Source: CAVYUC01 sp963771595 (GTDB lineage: Bacteria; Bacteroidota; Bacteroidia; Bacteroidales; Prolixibacteraceae). From it: a stretch of 64,000 nt of DNA. The DNA lies in the NCBI GenBank assembly GCA_963771595.1, contig CAVYUC010000028.1, positions 1 to 64,000 of the forward strand. The letters run 5' to 3'. Of this stretch, positions 35,409-45,000 are shown piece after piece. The translations under genes were made by a program, and so were the position numbers. Under the pieces are notes generated by a model. It had not been told where the DNA came from. It made no database searches and saw only the letters and a list, made by a program, of their open reading frames with translations. How positions within the stretch are numbered: the first letter of the stretch is position 1; each line of letters opens with the position of its first letter.

Positions 35409-37181
35409 ATGAATAAATTAAAATTTCTATTTATAATACTTATCATGGTCTTTTCGGCTTGCAACGACGACTTTTTGGAAGTTGAACCACTGGACCGTTA
35501 TTCAGATGCTGCTGTATGGCAGGATCCTGCCTTAATTCAGGCCTTTGTAAATAACATTTACTATGGTCAGAAAACCGGCTTTACCTCAGTAATGATTTCA
35601 TCGATTTGCGATGAATCAATGGATGTTTGGTGGTGGGAAACTCAACCCATTGTCAAAGGCGATATAAGTTCAAGTTATCTTGCTATTCTTGCGCCTGATC
35701 ATTGGGATATCAGTATGCGTAATTTAACCTGGAATAATTTGTACGACAATATCAGATCATGTAACGTTTATATGGAGAATATAGAAAAATCAGGTTTAAC
35801 CGGAGATGACATCAATCAACTTACCGGAGAGGTTTATTTTCTGCGGGCATACTATTACCATGTTTTAATGAGCCTTTTTGGTGGTGTTCCTTTGGTAAAA
35901 GAAGCTTATGAGCCTACTGATGAATTTTTAGTACCACGTAATAGCTTTGAAGAAACAGTTAATTTTATTGTTGAAGATTGCGATGCTGCAGCCAGTCTGT
36001 TGGTTACCGACGGGGATAAAGCACGGGCTACAAAAGGTGCAGCGCTTGCGCTAAAATCAAGGGTACTTTTATATGCAGCAAGTGATTTATTCAACAGCAA
36101 TGGTTCATGGACTTCCGGTTATTCAAATCCTGAATTAATTGGTTATACAGGTGGGGATAGGACTGCACGCTGGCGGGCAGCAAAAAATGCTGCAAAAGCT
36201 GTGATGGATATGGGTTTTTACAGTCTGTACGGCGGTACAAATGCAGCAACCCCCGAAGAGGGTCGGGATAATTATACCAACATGTTTTTAAACAACGGAA
36301 ATGAGGAAGACATTTTATTGTTTTACTGGGATAATGTAAACGACCCCAGCTGGGAAACTCCTGATCCGGGATTGTTTAATGGTCCTAACGGTTACCATAA
36401 CTGGGGAGGGAATACGCCTCTTAGTCAGCTGGTTGATTCGTACGAAATGGCCGATGGAACAAAATTCAGCTGGGATAATCCTGAACATGCTGCTGCACCT
36501 TATGAAAACAGGGATCCCCGTTTTTATGCAAGTATCCTGTATGACGGATCGAATTGGAGACAACGTCCCGATGATGTAATTGCTTTAGATCCTATTGGAA
36601 TAGTCCAAACGGGCTATTATGAAAATGCTGATGGAACGTTATCACCGGGACTTGATACACGGCAAGGGCCTATTGAGGATTGGAACGGAACTTACACGGG
36701 TTATTACATGCGCAAATTTATTGATCCTGCGATTAACCATCAGTACGAAAGACAAAAATTGCCATGGCGGCAAATGAGGTACGCTGAGACTCTTTTGAAT
36801 TATGCCGAAGCTTGTATTGAGCTTGGAGAAGAAGCCGAAGCAAAGAAATACCTGAATATGATCCGTACAAGATCCGGAATGCCCGAAATCCCGGCAAGTG
36901 AAACAGGCGATGCTTTAATGGACAGATACCGTAATGAAAGAAAAATAGAATTAGCGTATGAACAACACAGATATTTTGACATCAGACGCTGGATGATTGC
37001 ACCCAATGTCATCAATAATGCAGAGGGAGTTGAAATCATCCACCAATTAGATGGTTCAACAACATATTCTACTATTGAAGTTCAGGAAAGAGGTTGGAGC
37101 AGCAATAAATCCTACTTCCTTCCAATTCTTTTGGATGAGTTAAACAGAAATGAAAATTTGATTCAAAATCCAGGTTATTAA
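35409..37181 (+). CDS. susD: SusD-like surface glycan-binding lipoprotein
   Basis: A 590-residue lipoprotein. The lipobox VFSAC places the acylated Cys at 18. The RagB/SusD fold is shown by the N-terminal FLEVEPLDRYSDAAVWQDPA, TPR-like helices (LTGEVYFLRAYYYHVLMSLF, GGVPLV), a typical RYAETLLNYAEACIELGE stretch, and the C-terminal RNERKIELAYEQHRYFDIRRW. It forms the lid of the SusC pore and captures glycan on the cell surface. It lies 11 bases after susC, and a strong hairpin follows it. Confidence 0.95.
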   Translation: MNKLKFLFIILIMVFSACNDDFLEVEPLDRYSDAAVWQDPALIQAFVNNIYYGQKTGFTSVMISSICDESMDVWWWETQPIVKGDISSSYLAILAPDHWDISMRNLTWNNLYDNIRSCNVYMENIEKSGLTGDDINQLTGEVYFLRAYYYHVLMSLFGGVPLVKEAYEPTDEFLVPRNSFEETVNFIVEDCDAAASLLVTDGDKARATKGAALALKSRVLLYAASDLFNSNGSWTSGYSNPELIGYTGGDRTARWRAAKNAAKAVMDMGFYSLYGGTNAATPEEGRDNYTNMFLNNGNEEDILLFYWDNVNDPSWETPDPGLFNGPNGYHNWGGNTPLSQLVDSYEMADGTKFSWDNPEHAAAPYENRDPRFYASILYDGSNWRQRPDDVIALDPIGIVQTGYYENADGTLSPGLDTRQGPIEDWNGTYTGYYMRKFIDPAINHQYERQKLPWRQMRYAETLLNYAEACIELGEEAEAKKYLNMIRTRSGMPEIPASETGDALMDRYRNERKIELAYEQHRYFDIRRWMIAPNVINNAEGVEIIHQLDGSTTYSTIEVQERGWSSNKSYFLPILLDELNRNENLIQNPGY

Positions 37182-37197
37182 ATCATAGAATAGTTGT

Positions 37198-37245
37198 GAG
37201 AGGGTAACTGATCTGGTATTGGAGTAGTTGCCCTCTCTTCTTGTT
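37198..37245 (+). terminator. Hairpin terminator after susD
   Basis: A 12-bp stem: GAGAGGGTAACT pairs with AGTTGCCCTCTC (37198-37209 and 37226-37237, one G-U pair). It is followed by TTCTTGTTTATTTT. It could attenuate transcription so that susCD mRNA exceeds that of the enzyme genes downstream. Confidence 0.7.
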
Positions 37246-37292
37246 TATTTTCAGAAATCTTTAACTGATGTCGTTTGGTTACTGAAATTAAA

Positions 37293-37337
37293 CTTCGACT
37301 ACGCTCAGTCTGACAGTCACCCTGAGCATAGTCGAAG
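37293..37337. repeat. Dispersed palindromic repeat, copy 1
   Basis: CTTCGACTACGCTCAG and CTGAGCATAGTCGAAG form an inverted repeat (one mismatch) around TCTGACAGTCACC. An almost identical unit is at 58248-58292. It is a REP-like intergenic element. Confidence 0.75.
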
Positions 37338-37404
37338 GGTAGTAGCAGTTCATATTCGATTAATTCTGTCTTTACTCACAACATTAAATTTTTATCTGAT
37401 AAAA

Positions 37405-38481
37405 ATGCATTTTACAATTGGTTTTCTAATTTCATTTTTAGGTTTTGGTAGTATAGCCTTTGCACAAGAAACAACTTTATCCAATTCAATATTTGAAGTT
37501 GAATACCTGCACAATCAGCCGGTAATTACCAAAGGCGACAAAGGAACAGAGAATAATTTATATGGTTTTGAAGGAGGCCGGGCTTTTAAACTGAATAATG
37601 AGTATCATTTATTTACAACTGAAATGTCTGGTCTGCCGATATGGACTAAAACACGATTGGCGCACTGGAAAAGTAACGATGGATTAAAATGGAAAAGAGT
37701 TTCGACCGTGTTTGAATCATCCGGAAATTTTGATGGTTCCGGCACACATGCCTGCTTATGGTCGCCAATGCCAACTTTCGATGAAAAAAGAAACAGATGG
37801 GTACTCACTTATGTGGCTTACCGATCGAAACCAAATACCAATGAAGCCTGGTACCGCAATTACGATGGAAGAATTGCCATAGCTGTGTCTCAAACTAAGG
37901 GAACAAATGGAATTGACGGACCATACAAAGAAGAGGATATCATTATGAAACCCGGAGAAAATTCTGCTGCATGGGAAGGATTAATGGGAGTCGATTCGTT
38001 TTTTCCTTTCAAAGTTGAAAATTCATGGATTGCTTTTTACGGCAGTTCACCCGAATCAAATGGATTAGCGCAGGCCGATTCACTCTTCGGGCCCTGGAAA
38101 AGGATTTCAATCGAAAAACCGGTAAGCCGGCACACCGAGAATCCAATTGTCACAAATCTTGATGATGGCCGGTTTATTGCTTTTTTTGATGGCTGCGGCC
38201 AGTATCAGCGCTTTGGATACATGATTTCTGACGATGGAATTCATTGGTCTCAACCACAAATTATTGATTTGAATAATCATCCTTCAAAATGGTGGGGATT
38301 AACCCGGACACCATTGGGATTAATTTCTGAAGGGAATAATAATTACACCCTCTTTTTTACCGCTTACAACAAAAACTTTTACGAAATCCCAGGTATTTGG
38401 TCGGCAAAAAGCGATTCTGTGTTCGATGGCTTTTTTGCAAGCGTAGGAATGCTTAAATTACGAATTGCTAAAAACGAATAA
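37405..38481 (+). CDS. Exported glycoside hydrolase-like beta-propeller protein (clan GH43-type)
   Basis: 358 residues from ATG 37405, which starts the signal peptide (ending IAFAQE). The body repeats blade-like units typical of five-bladed propellers: RLAHWKSNDGLKWKRV, ACLWSPMPTFDEKRNRWVLT, EDIIMKPGENSAAWEGLMGV, IAFYGSSPESNGLAQADSLF, ENPIVTNLDDGRFIAFFDG and YMISDDGIHWSQP. This is the pattern of GH43/GH32/GH117-type folds. Acidic residues are present in the right sort of places (for example AWEGLMGVDS, SRHTENPI), but the catalytic set cannot be assigned by eye. The open frame extends upstream to 37228 through the palindromic repeat, so the ATG at 37405 is preferred. Confidence 0.7.
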   Translation: MHFTIGFLISFLGFGSIAFAQETTLSNSIFEVEYLHNQPVITKGDKGTENNLYGFEGGRAFKLNNEYHLFTTEMSGLPIWTKTRLAHWKSNDGLKWKRVSTVFESSGNFDGSGTHACLWSPMPTFDEKRNRWVLTYVAYRSKPNTNEAWYRNYDGRIAIAVSQTKGTNGIDGPYKEEDIIMKPGENSAAWEGLMGVDSFFPFKVENSWIAFYGSSPESNGLAQADSLFGPWKRISIEKPVSRHTENPIVTNLDDGRFIAFFDGCGQYQRFGYMISDDGIHWSQPQIIDLNNHPSKWWGLTRTPLGLISEGNNNYTLFFTAYNKNFYEIPGIWSAKSDSVFDGFFASVGMLKLRIAKNE

Positions 38482-38497
38482 TTTAAAATCAAATATT

Positions 38498-39496
38498 ATG
38501 AAACTTCTTGTTATTGCATTTTTAATTCTGATACTGGTGCCTTTTACCGGCAGAACAGAAAACGTACCTGAACAATATAAACATGTGGATCAGGTAATTT
38601 GGGTGGTTGATGATTTAGACAAAGTAGTTGAAAACTGGAAAGAGTTGGGGTTTCTGCAAATTGAGCCGCTTGGCAATGTTACTGTTACCAATCAAAAGAA
38701 AGAAAAGTTTGACGTAAAAATGGCAGTTGCCAATCTCGGAGGAGCCCACATTACCTGGGTTGAACCCATTTCAGGTAATTCTGTATTTACAAAATTTCAC
38801 GGTGATTATGGTGATGGTGCCATGAGTCTGGTGCATCAGTTAGATTCGAAATCCGCATTGCAGGAAGAAGTGGAACGCTTGTCGGGAATGGATGTGAAAG
38901 TACTTGATAAACTTTCATTTTCAACACCAAAAGGAAAACTGAATTTAACTTTGATGGATACCCGGAAACAAGGCAAATATATTCTGGGTTACACTACTGA
39001 AGAAACTTCTGATAAAATACATGCAGGATTAACTGCTGAAAACCGGCACAATTTAAAATTGAACCAATACGCATTTGCCATAAACGATTCGAAAGAGATT
39101 TCACAATATTGGGCAAAAATTGGTTTCCCTGAATTTCAAATTAATCACCCTGTGTTGGGCGAAACAAAGTATCACGGCAAGATTGTCGATCATGAACTGA
39201 TTCAAGGCTGGCAACGTCAGGGAGATATCGCCTATGAATGGTGCATACCGGTAAAAGGGCCTATTGTTTATGCTGATCATATTAAAATGCATGGCGAAGG
39301 AATACATCACCTTGCCTTTTCGGTAAACGATATGGATAAAGTTATATCCGATTATGAGTCGCTTGGCTATGAAAATTCAATGGGTGGAACATGGGGAGAA
39401 AAGGGAAAACCTGGTTCGGGCCGTTACGAATACATTGAGTTGGAGAAAGCGGGAGGAGTAACCATGGAATTACTATGGAATTATAAAGAAAATTAA
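38498..39496 (+). CDS. Exported two-domain VOC (glyoxalase-superfamily) protein
   Basis: 332 residues with a signal peptide (MKLLVIAFLILILVPFTGRT). Two VOC modules follow: HVDQVIWVVDDLDKVVENWK in the first half and HHLAFSVNDMDKVISDYESL near the C-terminus, ending GGVTMELLWNYKEN. His in HVDQV, His in HHLAF and Glu in MELLW are positioned like the metal ligands of 4-hydroxyphenylpyruvate dioxygenase-type VOC enzymes. The gene overlaps no other and lies between two glycosidases. The reaction is unknown. In this setting a lactonase, isomerase or a lyase on a sugar acid would be reasonable, but that is inference. Confidence 0.7.
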   Translation: MKLLVIAFLILILVPFTGRTENVPEQYKHVDQVIWVVDDLDKVVENWKELGFLQIEPLGNVTVTNQKKEKFDVKMAVANLGGAHITWVEPISGNSVFTKFHGDYGDGAMSLVHQLDSKSALQEEVERLSGMDVKVLDKLSFSTPKGKLNLTLMDTRKQGKYILGYTTEETSDKIHAGLTAENRHNLKLNQYAFAINDSKEISQYWAKIGFPEFQINHPVLGETKYHGKIVDHELIQGWQRQGDIAYEWCIPVKGPIVYADHIKMHGEGIHHLAFSVNDMDKVISDYESLGYENSMGGTWGEKGKPGSGRYEYIELEKAGGVTMELLWNYKEN

Positions 39497-39559
39497 TTTA
39501 AATATACCTTTAAAATCACCATTGTTCGGTTAAAATTTATTGTTATGAAAATGATTCTT

Positions 39560-39665
39560 TCGCTTCTCCGTCAGCTGACGGATCACTCAGTATGACATTG
39601 AGTTAGGTTTTATCAGCCAACACACTCAAAAGCTTGTCATTCCGAATGAAGTGAGGAATCTGTCC
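39560..39665. repeat. Dispersed intergenic repeat region
   Basis: It contains the palindrome CCGTCAGCTGACGG (39568-39581) and, from about 39634, TTGTCATTCCGAATGAAGTG, a type of intergenic repeat widespread in Bacteroidota. No gene is present. Confidence 0.5.
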
Positions 39666-39703
39666 ATTTTAACCGGACTGTAGTGCTTTAAAATTTAAAA
39701 CTA

Positions 39704-41809
39704 ATGAATATGAAATCAACTATTATTTTAATTTTTACCTGGCTGTTTCTTTTTACAGGATTAATAAATGCACAGCAACCTGCAAAATTCGACAATATTT
39801 TATATGGCGTGGCTTACTATCATGAATACATGCCGATGGAACGACTGGATGAAGATATCAAACTCATGACGGATGCAGGCATTTCGGTAGTGCGGGTGGG
39901 CGAATCCACCTGGAGTCTGTTTGAGCCACGTGAAGGCGAATTTGAATTTGCCTGGATGGATCGCATTATCGATAAAATGCACGCGGCAGGTATTAAAGTA
40001 ATTCTCGGAACTCCAACCTATTCTATTCCGGCCTGGCTGTGGTACAAACATCCGGAGGTTTTGCTGGAGCGCCAAAATGGCGAAAAGGCATATTATGGAA
40101 TTCGCCAGAATATGGATATAACGAACCCCACATTTCTGTTTTATTCTGAACGCATCATTCGCAAAATGATGGAACATTATGCTGATCACCCGGGAATAAT
40201 AGGATATCAGGTGGATAATGAAACGACTTCGCGCGGCGTGAATAATTACGATTTTCAGGTAAGTTTTGTAAATCATTTGAAAAAGAAATTCGGGACACCC
40301 CAAAACCTCAATAAAATATGGGGCTTACAATACTGGGGGATGACCATCGACAGTTGGGAAGAACTGGCTCCCCGCGACGGCATCACAAACACCGGATACA
40401 AACTGGAATGGGAACGGTTTAACCGGCAGGCAGTAGCCGAATTCCTGAAATGGCAATCGAAAATAGTGATGGAATACAAGCGGGAAGATCAATTTATCAC
40501 GCACTGTTTTATGCCGGCTGTTCAGGATATCGATCAACATGAAACTGCTAAATATATGGATGTAATGGCTGTGAATGTGTACCATGGTCAGCAGGATGAT
40601 TTAACCGGGAATGAAATTGCTTTTGCCGGCGACTATTTCCGTTCGATAAAAGATAAAAATTACCTGGTAACCGAAACCAATGCACAAACAATCGGCTGGA
40701 ATTCGCGCGTTCAGCAACCTCCCTACCCCGGGCAAATGCGGCAAAATGTTTACGCTCATCTCGGGTCAGGTGCAAATATGGTGGAATACTGGCACTGGCA
40801 CTCCATTCACTACGGACAGGAAACGTATTGGAAAGGTGTTCTTTCGCACGATTTACAACCTAACCGCGCTTACAAAGAAGTGTCGAAAACAGCACACGAA
40901 CTGGAACGGTTTGGTAAGAAGCTGGTGAACCTTGATAAAGAAAACAAAGTGGCCATTCTGTTTAGCCACGATTCAAACGATGGTATTAATGCCATGCCGT
41001 TTGATAAAAGCGGAAGTCCGTGGTCGAATGAAGGAAATGATTTTTACAAAAACCAGCTGGTGGGGCAATTTCATAAAATACTTTACCAGAACAATGTTGG
41101 TGTGGATTTCATATTTCCTGAAAACCCGGAATTTGAAAAATACGACATGGTCATTATTCCTTCTCTTTATATTGCCACCGATGAATTATTGGAAGAAATT
41201 AATCAATATGTTGAAAATGGCGGACATGTAATTATGCAGTTTAAAAGCGGGTTTGCCGATGAAAACACAATGGTACGGCCAATGCTTGCACCAGGTCCGC
41301 TGCGAAAATCGGCAGGTTTTTATTACCAGGAATTTTCAAATTTTGATAACCTGAAACTAAAAGATAATCCGTTCCAGGTGGATGAAGATCAAAACAGTGT
41401 CAATACCTGGATGGAATACATTATCCCGGAAACAGCAGAACCGCTGGCATTTTATGATCATAAATACTTTGATAAATATCCGGCAATTACGATTAATAAT
41501 TATGGAAAAGGCACATTGCTTTATGAAGGTACGATGGTTTCGGATGCCATTCAGGAAAAGATTATCCGCCAAGAATTGGAGCGTGCCGAATTAATCACAC
41601 CCGACCAGGATTTGCACTGGCCGTTGATTGCCAAATCGGGTACCAATGAAGCAGGAAATACCATCAGGTACTATTATAATTATTCATCTGAACCGGCATC
41701 ATTTAAATATCCATACAATGCCGGAACTGAATTGATATCAGGAGAAAAAGTGGAAAGCAAGGCAGATTTGACTATCGAGCCCTGGGATGTGCTGATTATA
41801 GAAGAGTAA
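39704..41809 (+). CDS. GH42 beta-galactosidase
   Basis: A 701-residue exported protein (signal to about residue 23, INAQQ). The GH42 catalytic domain begins at ILYGVAYYHEYMP, with RVGESTWSLFEPREG, the acid/base Glu in GIIGYQVDNE (about residue 173) and the nucleophile Glu in NYLVTETNAQ (about 324). MVEYWHWHSIHYG follows. The central part (KVAILFSHDSNDG onward) is the GH42 trimerisation domain, and a C-terminal beta domain ends in PWDVLIIEE. It removes non-reducing terminal beta-linked galactose (or arabinopyranose/fucose) residues. Fits a galactan-degrading locus together with SusC/D and the GH2 enzyme. Confidence 0.9.
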   Translation: MNMKSTIILIFTWLFLFTGLINAQQPAKFDNILYGVAYYHEYMPMERLDEDIKLMTDAGISVVRVGESTWSLFEPREGEFEFAWMDRIIDKMHAAGIKVILGTPTYSIPAWLWYKHPEVLLERQNGEKAYYGIRQNMDITNPTFLFYSERIIRKMMEHYADHPGIIGYQVDNETTSRGVNNYDFQVSFVNHLKKKFGTPQNLNKIWGLQYWGMTIDSWEELAPRDGITNTGYKLEWERFNRQAVAEFLKWQSKIVMEYKREDQFITHCFMPAVQDIDQHETAKYMDVMAVNVYHGQQDDLTGNEIAFAGDYFRSIKDKNYLVTETNAQTIGWNSRVQQPPYPGQMRQNVYAHLGSGANMVEYWHWHSIHYGQETYWKGVLSHDLQPNRAYKEVSKTAHELERFGKKLVNLDKENKVAILFSHDSNDGINAMPFDKSGSPWSNEGNDFYKNQLVGQFHKILYQNNVGVDFIFPENPEFEKYDMVIIPSLYIATDELLEEINQYVENGGHVIMQFKSGFADENTMVRPMLAPGPLRKSAGFYYQEFSNFDNLKLKDNPFQVDEDQNSVNTWMEYIIPETAEPLAFYDHKYFDKYPAITINNYGKGTLLYEGTMVSDAIQEKIIRQELERAELITPDQDLHWPLIAKSGTNEAGNTIRYYYNYSSEPASFKYPYNAGTELISGEKVESKADLTIEPWDVLIIEE

Positions 41810-41898
41810 ACTATAACTCAATCAATAAACATCGTGATTTCGCAATGCTTTAATTGAAAAATTTATTCCCATTTTATATCGCCAATTAATTTTTGTGA

Positions 41899-41980
41899 AT
41901 CTTCGTGTTTTAGTGTTTTAGTGGCATATCATTTTTTTGCCACGAAGGCTCAAAGACACAAAATTTCACGAAGAGCAAAG
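41899..41980. repeat. Imperfect inverted repeat between GH42 and GH2 genes
   Basis: TCTTCGTGTTTTAGTGTTTT, then AGTGGCA, is mirrored by TTGCCACGAAGGCTCAAAGA, then CACAAAATTTCACGAAG. It forms a long imperfect hairpin in the 275-base gap between the two glycosidase genes. It may end GH42 transcription or stabilise mRNA. Confidence 0.5.
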
Positions 41981-42084
41981 TAAAAAGCAAAATTTCAAAT
42001 AATTACATTTATAACTTTAAATACCAACTTTAATAATTTACAATTTAGAAAAATTAATATTTGAAGCAATAAACATGAAATAAA

Positions 42085-45000
42085 ATGATACGAATTACGC
42101 TGCTTTTTCTTAGCTTAACTATAACCAATTTATTACTTGCCCAGCCAGCAAAGTTTCTGGATGACATTTATTATTATATAGAAAACACTTCGGTATTTGA
42201 AGTTAATCAGGAGGAAGGAAGGACCTATTATTTGCCCGAAAAATCAATTTCGCTAAATGGCGACTGGAAGTTTTTTTACAGCGAAACGCCGGAGGGTGTC
42301 CCGAATGATTTTTACATGGTAAGATTCAACGATAAACAATGGAATTCTATTCCCGTTCCGTCGAACTGGGAAATGGAAGGTTTCGGCGACCGGATTTTCA
42401 GAAATCAGAATGCACCTTTCCCCATTGTAGGCCAGAAAAACGGGCCTCCTGAACCCGATGTTTTTGCAGTGACTGTTCCAAATGTTCCCAGGGAATACAA
42501 TCCTACCGGTGCTTATCGTAAAACGTTCAAAATCCCATCTTCATGGAACGGCGACCAGGTTTTCCTGCGTATGGAGAAAACGGCTTCTGCATCGTTTGTA
42601 TGGGTAAACGGGGAACAAGTTGGTTATAATGAGGGTGCCCAGGAACCAGCGGAATATAACATCACCAAATATTTAAAGGATGGAACGAACACGATTGCTG
42701 TTTTTGTCATAAAATACTGTGATGGCTATTACCTTGAAGGTCAGGATTACTGGAGATTTGCAGGCATATTTGACGATGTAAGTATATATGCCACTCCCAA
42801 TGTCCGATTGTTTGACTGGTATATTGTAACCGACTTGGACGATACATATACTGATGCAGTGCTTTCTGTTGAGGCAGATGTAAAGAAATATATAAATTCC
42901 CCTTCTGCTTCATACACACTAAAAGCATCTTTGTATGACGCCGGCAAAAATCTGGTAGCTGAGATGACCAGCGATAATTTTTCCATAAACAGTGTGGGCA
43001 AAAAACAGGTCGAACTTAAACAGGAAATCATCAATCCTTTAAAATGGACAGCTGAAACGCCCAATTTGTATACATTGAAAATGAAACTTTTAACTGAGGA
43101 AGGTAAAATTCAGGATAAAGCAGAGCAACGAATCGGGTTCAAAGAGACAAACATTGACGGAGAATTGTTCACCCTTAACGGTGCGCCGATTAAAATAAAT
43201 GCAACAAATTCTCACATGCAACACAAGGATTTAGGGCATGCTATGACAGAAGAGATTATCAGAAAAGATTTTGAAATTCTTAAACAGTTTAACTTTAACG
43301 CCGTACGAACATCTCACTATCCTCCGGTTAATAAATATCTGCAACTGGCTGATGAATACGGCTTATATATAATTGATGAAGCAGGCGTTGAATCACATGC
43401 ATCGATGTATGTTTCTGAGTTACCGGAATTTACTGAGATGTACCGCGAACGGTCGGCAAAAATGGTATTGCGCGACAGAAACTATCCTTGTGTATTATTC
43501 TGGAGCGCAGGGAATGAAAGCGGTGAAGGAATGAACATCACCGAGGTAGTAGAAGCAGGCAAAAAGTATGACTACACCCGTTACTGGATGTATGGAGGAA
43601 ACGTGTACTCCCATCAAACTGAAGATATTATTGGACCTCGCTATCCAAGTCCGATTGAATTGGACATCCGGATTGGGTTAGGTTTTGACGGGGATACACG
43701 ACCATCATTTATGGACGAATACCTTTCGGTTGCCGGCAATGCACTTGGCGGGATGGAAGATTACTGGAATGCGATTTATTCTTACCCAAGAACCATTGGT
43801 GGTGCAATATGGGATTTTGTCAGTCCGGGAATCACTGCGGATATCCGGCAATTGGAAGACAAATCCCCAAACAATGTACCCGTTCATCTGATGGGCAATA
43901 ATATTAAATTGGTGGAAGGTAAAACCGGTAAAGCTGTCGATTTAAACGGGCACGACCAGTGGGTTGAAATTTACAGGCACGATAGTCTGGAAATTGACGG
44001 CGATAAACTAACCATTACAATGGATGTTCTCCCAGGAAATTTAAATGCAAGTGGAGGCCATTTTATAACCAAGGGATCGAATCAATTCGGAATTCGTCAG
44101 GTCAGGACCGATTCTCTGGAGTTTTATATTTACACAAATGCAAAACATGAGTTACGTGTTGCATTGCCCACCGACTGGGAAAACAACTGGCATAATCTGG
44201 CTGCAATTTACAACGGACAAGAGATGGCAGTATATATCGATAATGAAAAAAAAGGCGGTAAACAGGTTAGTGGGAAAATTAAGAATTTCCCATTTACGAT
44301 AAGCCTGGGCCGCGATTCAGAAATCGATGGCGGGGAAACTCCGGGCTACATGTGTGATGCATTGATTGACAATGTTGGGATTTATTCTGATGTTGTTTTG
44401 CCTGGCAATTTAAAAACTGAAAATGCTGCCTTATGGCTCGATTTTGAAAAAGAAACAAATCACGGGACATTCCTTAGCTATGGCGCAGGTGCCAGGGCCT
44501 ATGGACATATTTGGGGAGACAGGGAAATTCAACCCGAAATGTGGGAAATGAAAAAAGTGGGGCAACCCATATCAGTACAACTTATTGATGCAGAAACCGG
44601 TGCGGTAGAAGTGTGGAATCGTAATCATTTCACAAATGCCTCACAGTATGAAACACACTGGATTTTGGAAGCAGATGGCGAGTTGTTGGAGGAAGGAGTT
44701 TTGGACCTTGACATTCCACCGATGGAACGAAAAGTTTTTAAAATTCCATATACTAAACCAATCCTGCAAGAAGGTGCAGAGTATCGTGTAACTATTGGTT
44801 CATCGTTAAAAGAAGATAAACTATGGGCAAAAGCAGGACATGAAGTAGCCTGGAGCCAACTTGAACTGCCGTGGAAAAAAGAAATTACCACAGTTAAAAA
44901 GATTTCTTCAAAAGCCACCTTTTCTCATTCTGACAGCGAAGTTAAGGTAACTGGGGAAGGCTTTGAATATACTTTCGATAAAAGCTTAGGGGCACTGGCA

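Noticed and set aside
37228..37404. Extended N-terminus of the propeller glycosidase
   Set aside because: The added codons read through a dispersed palindrome; ATG 37405 begins a signal peptide.
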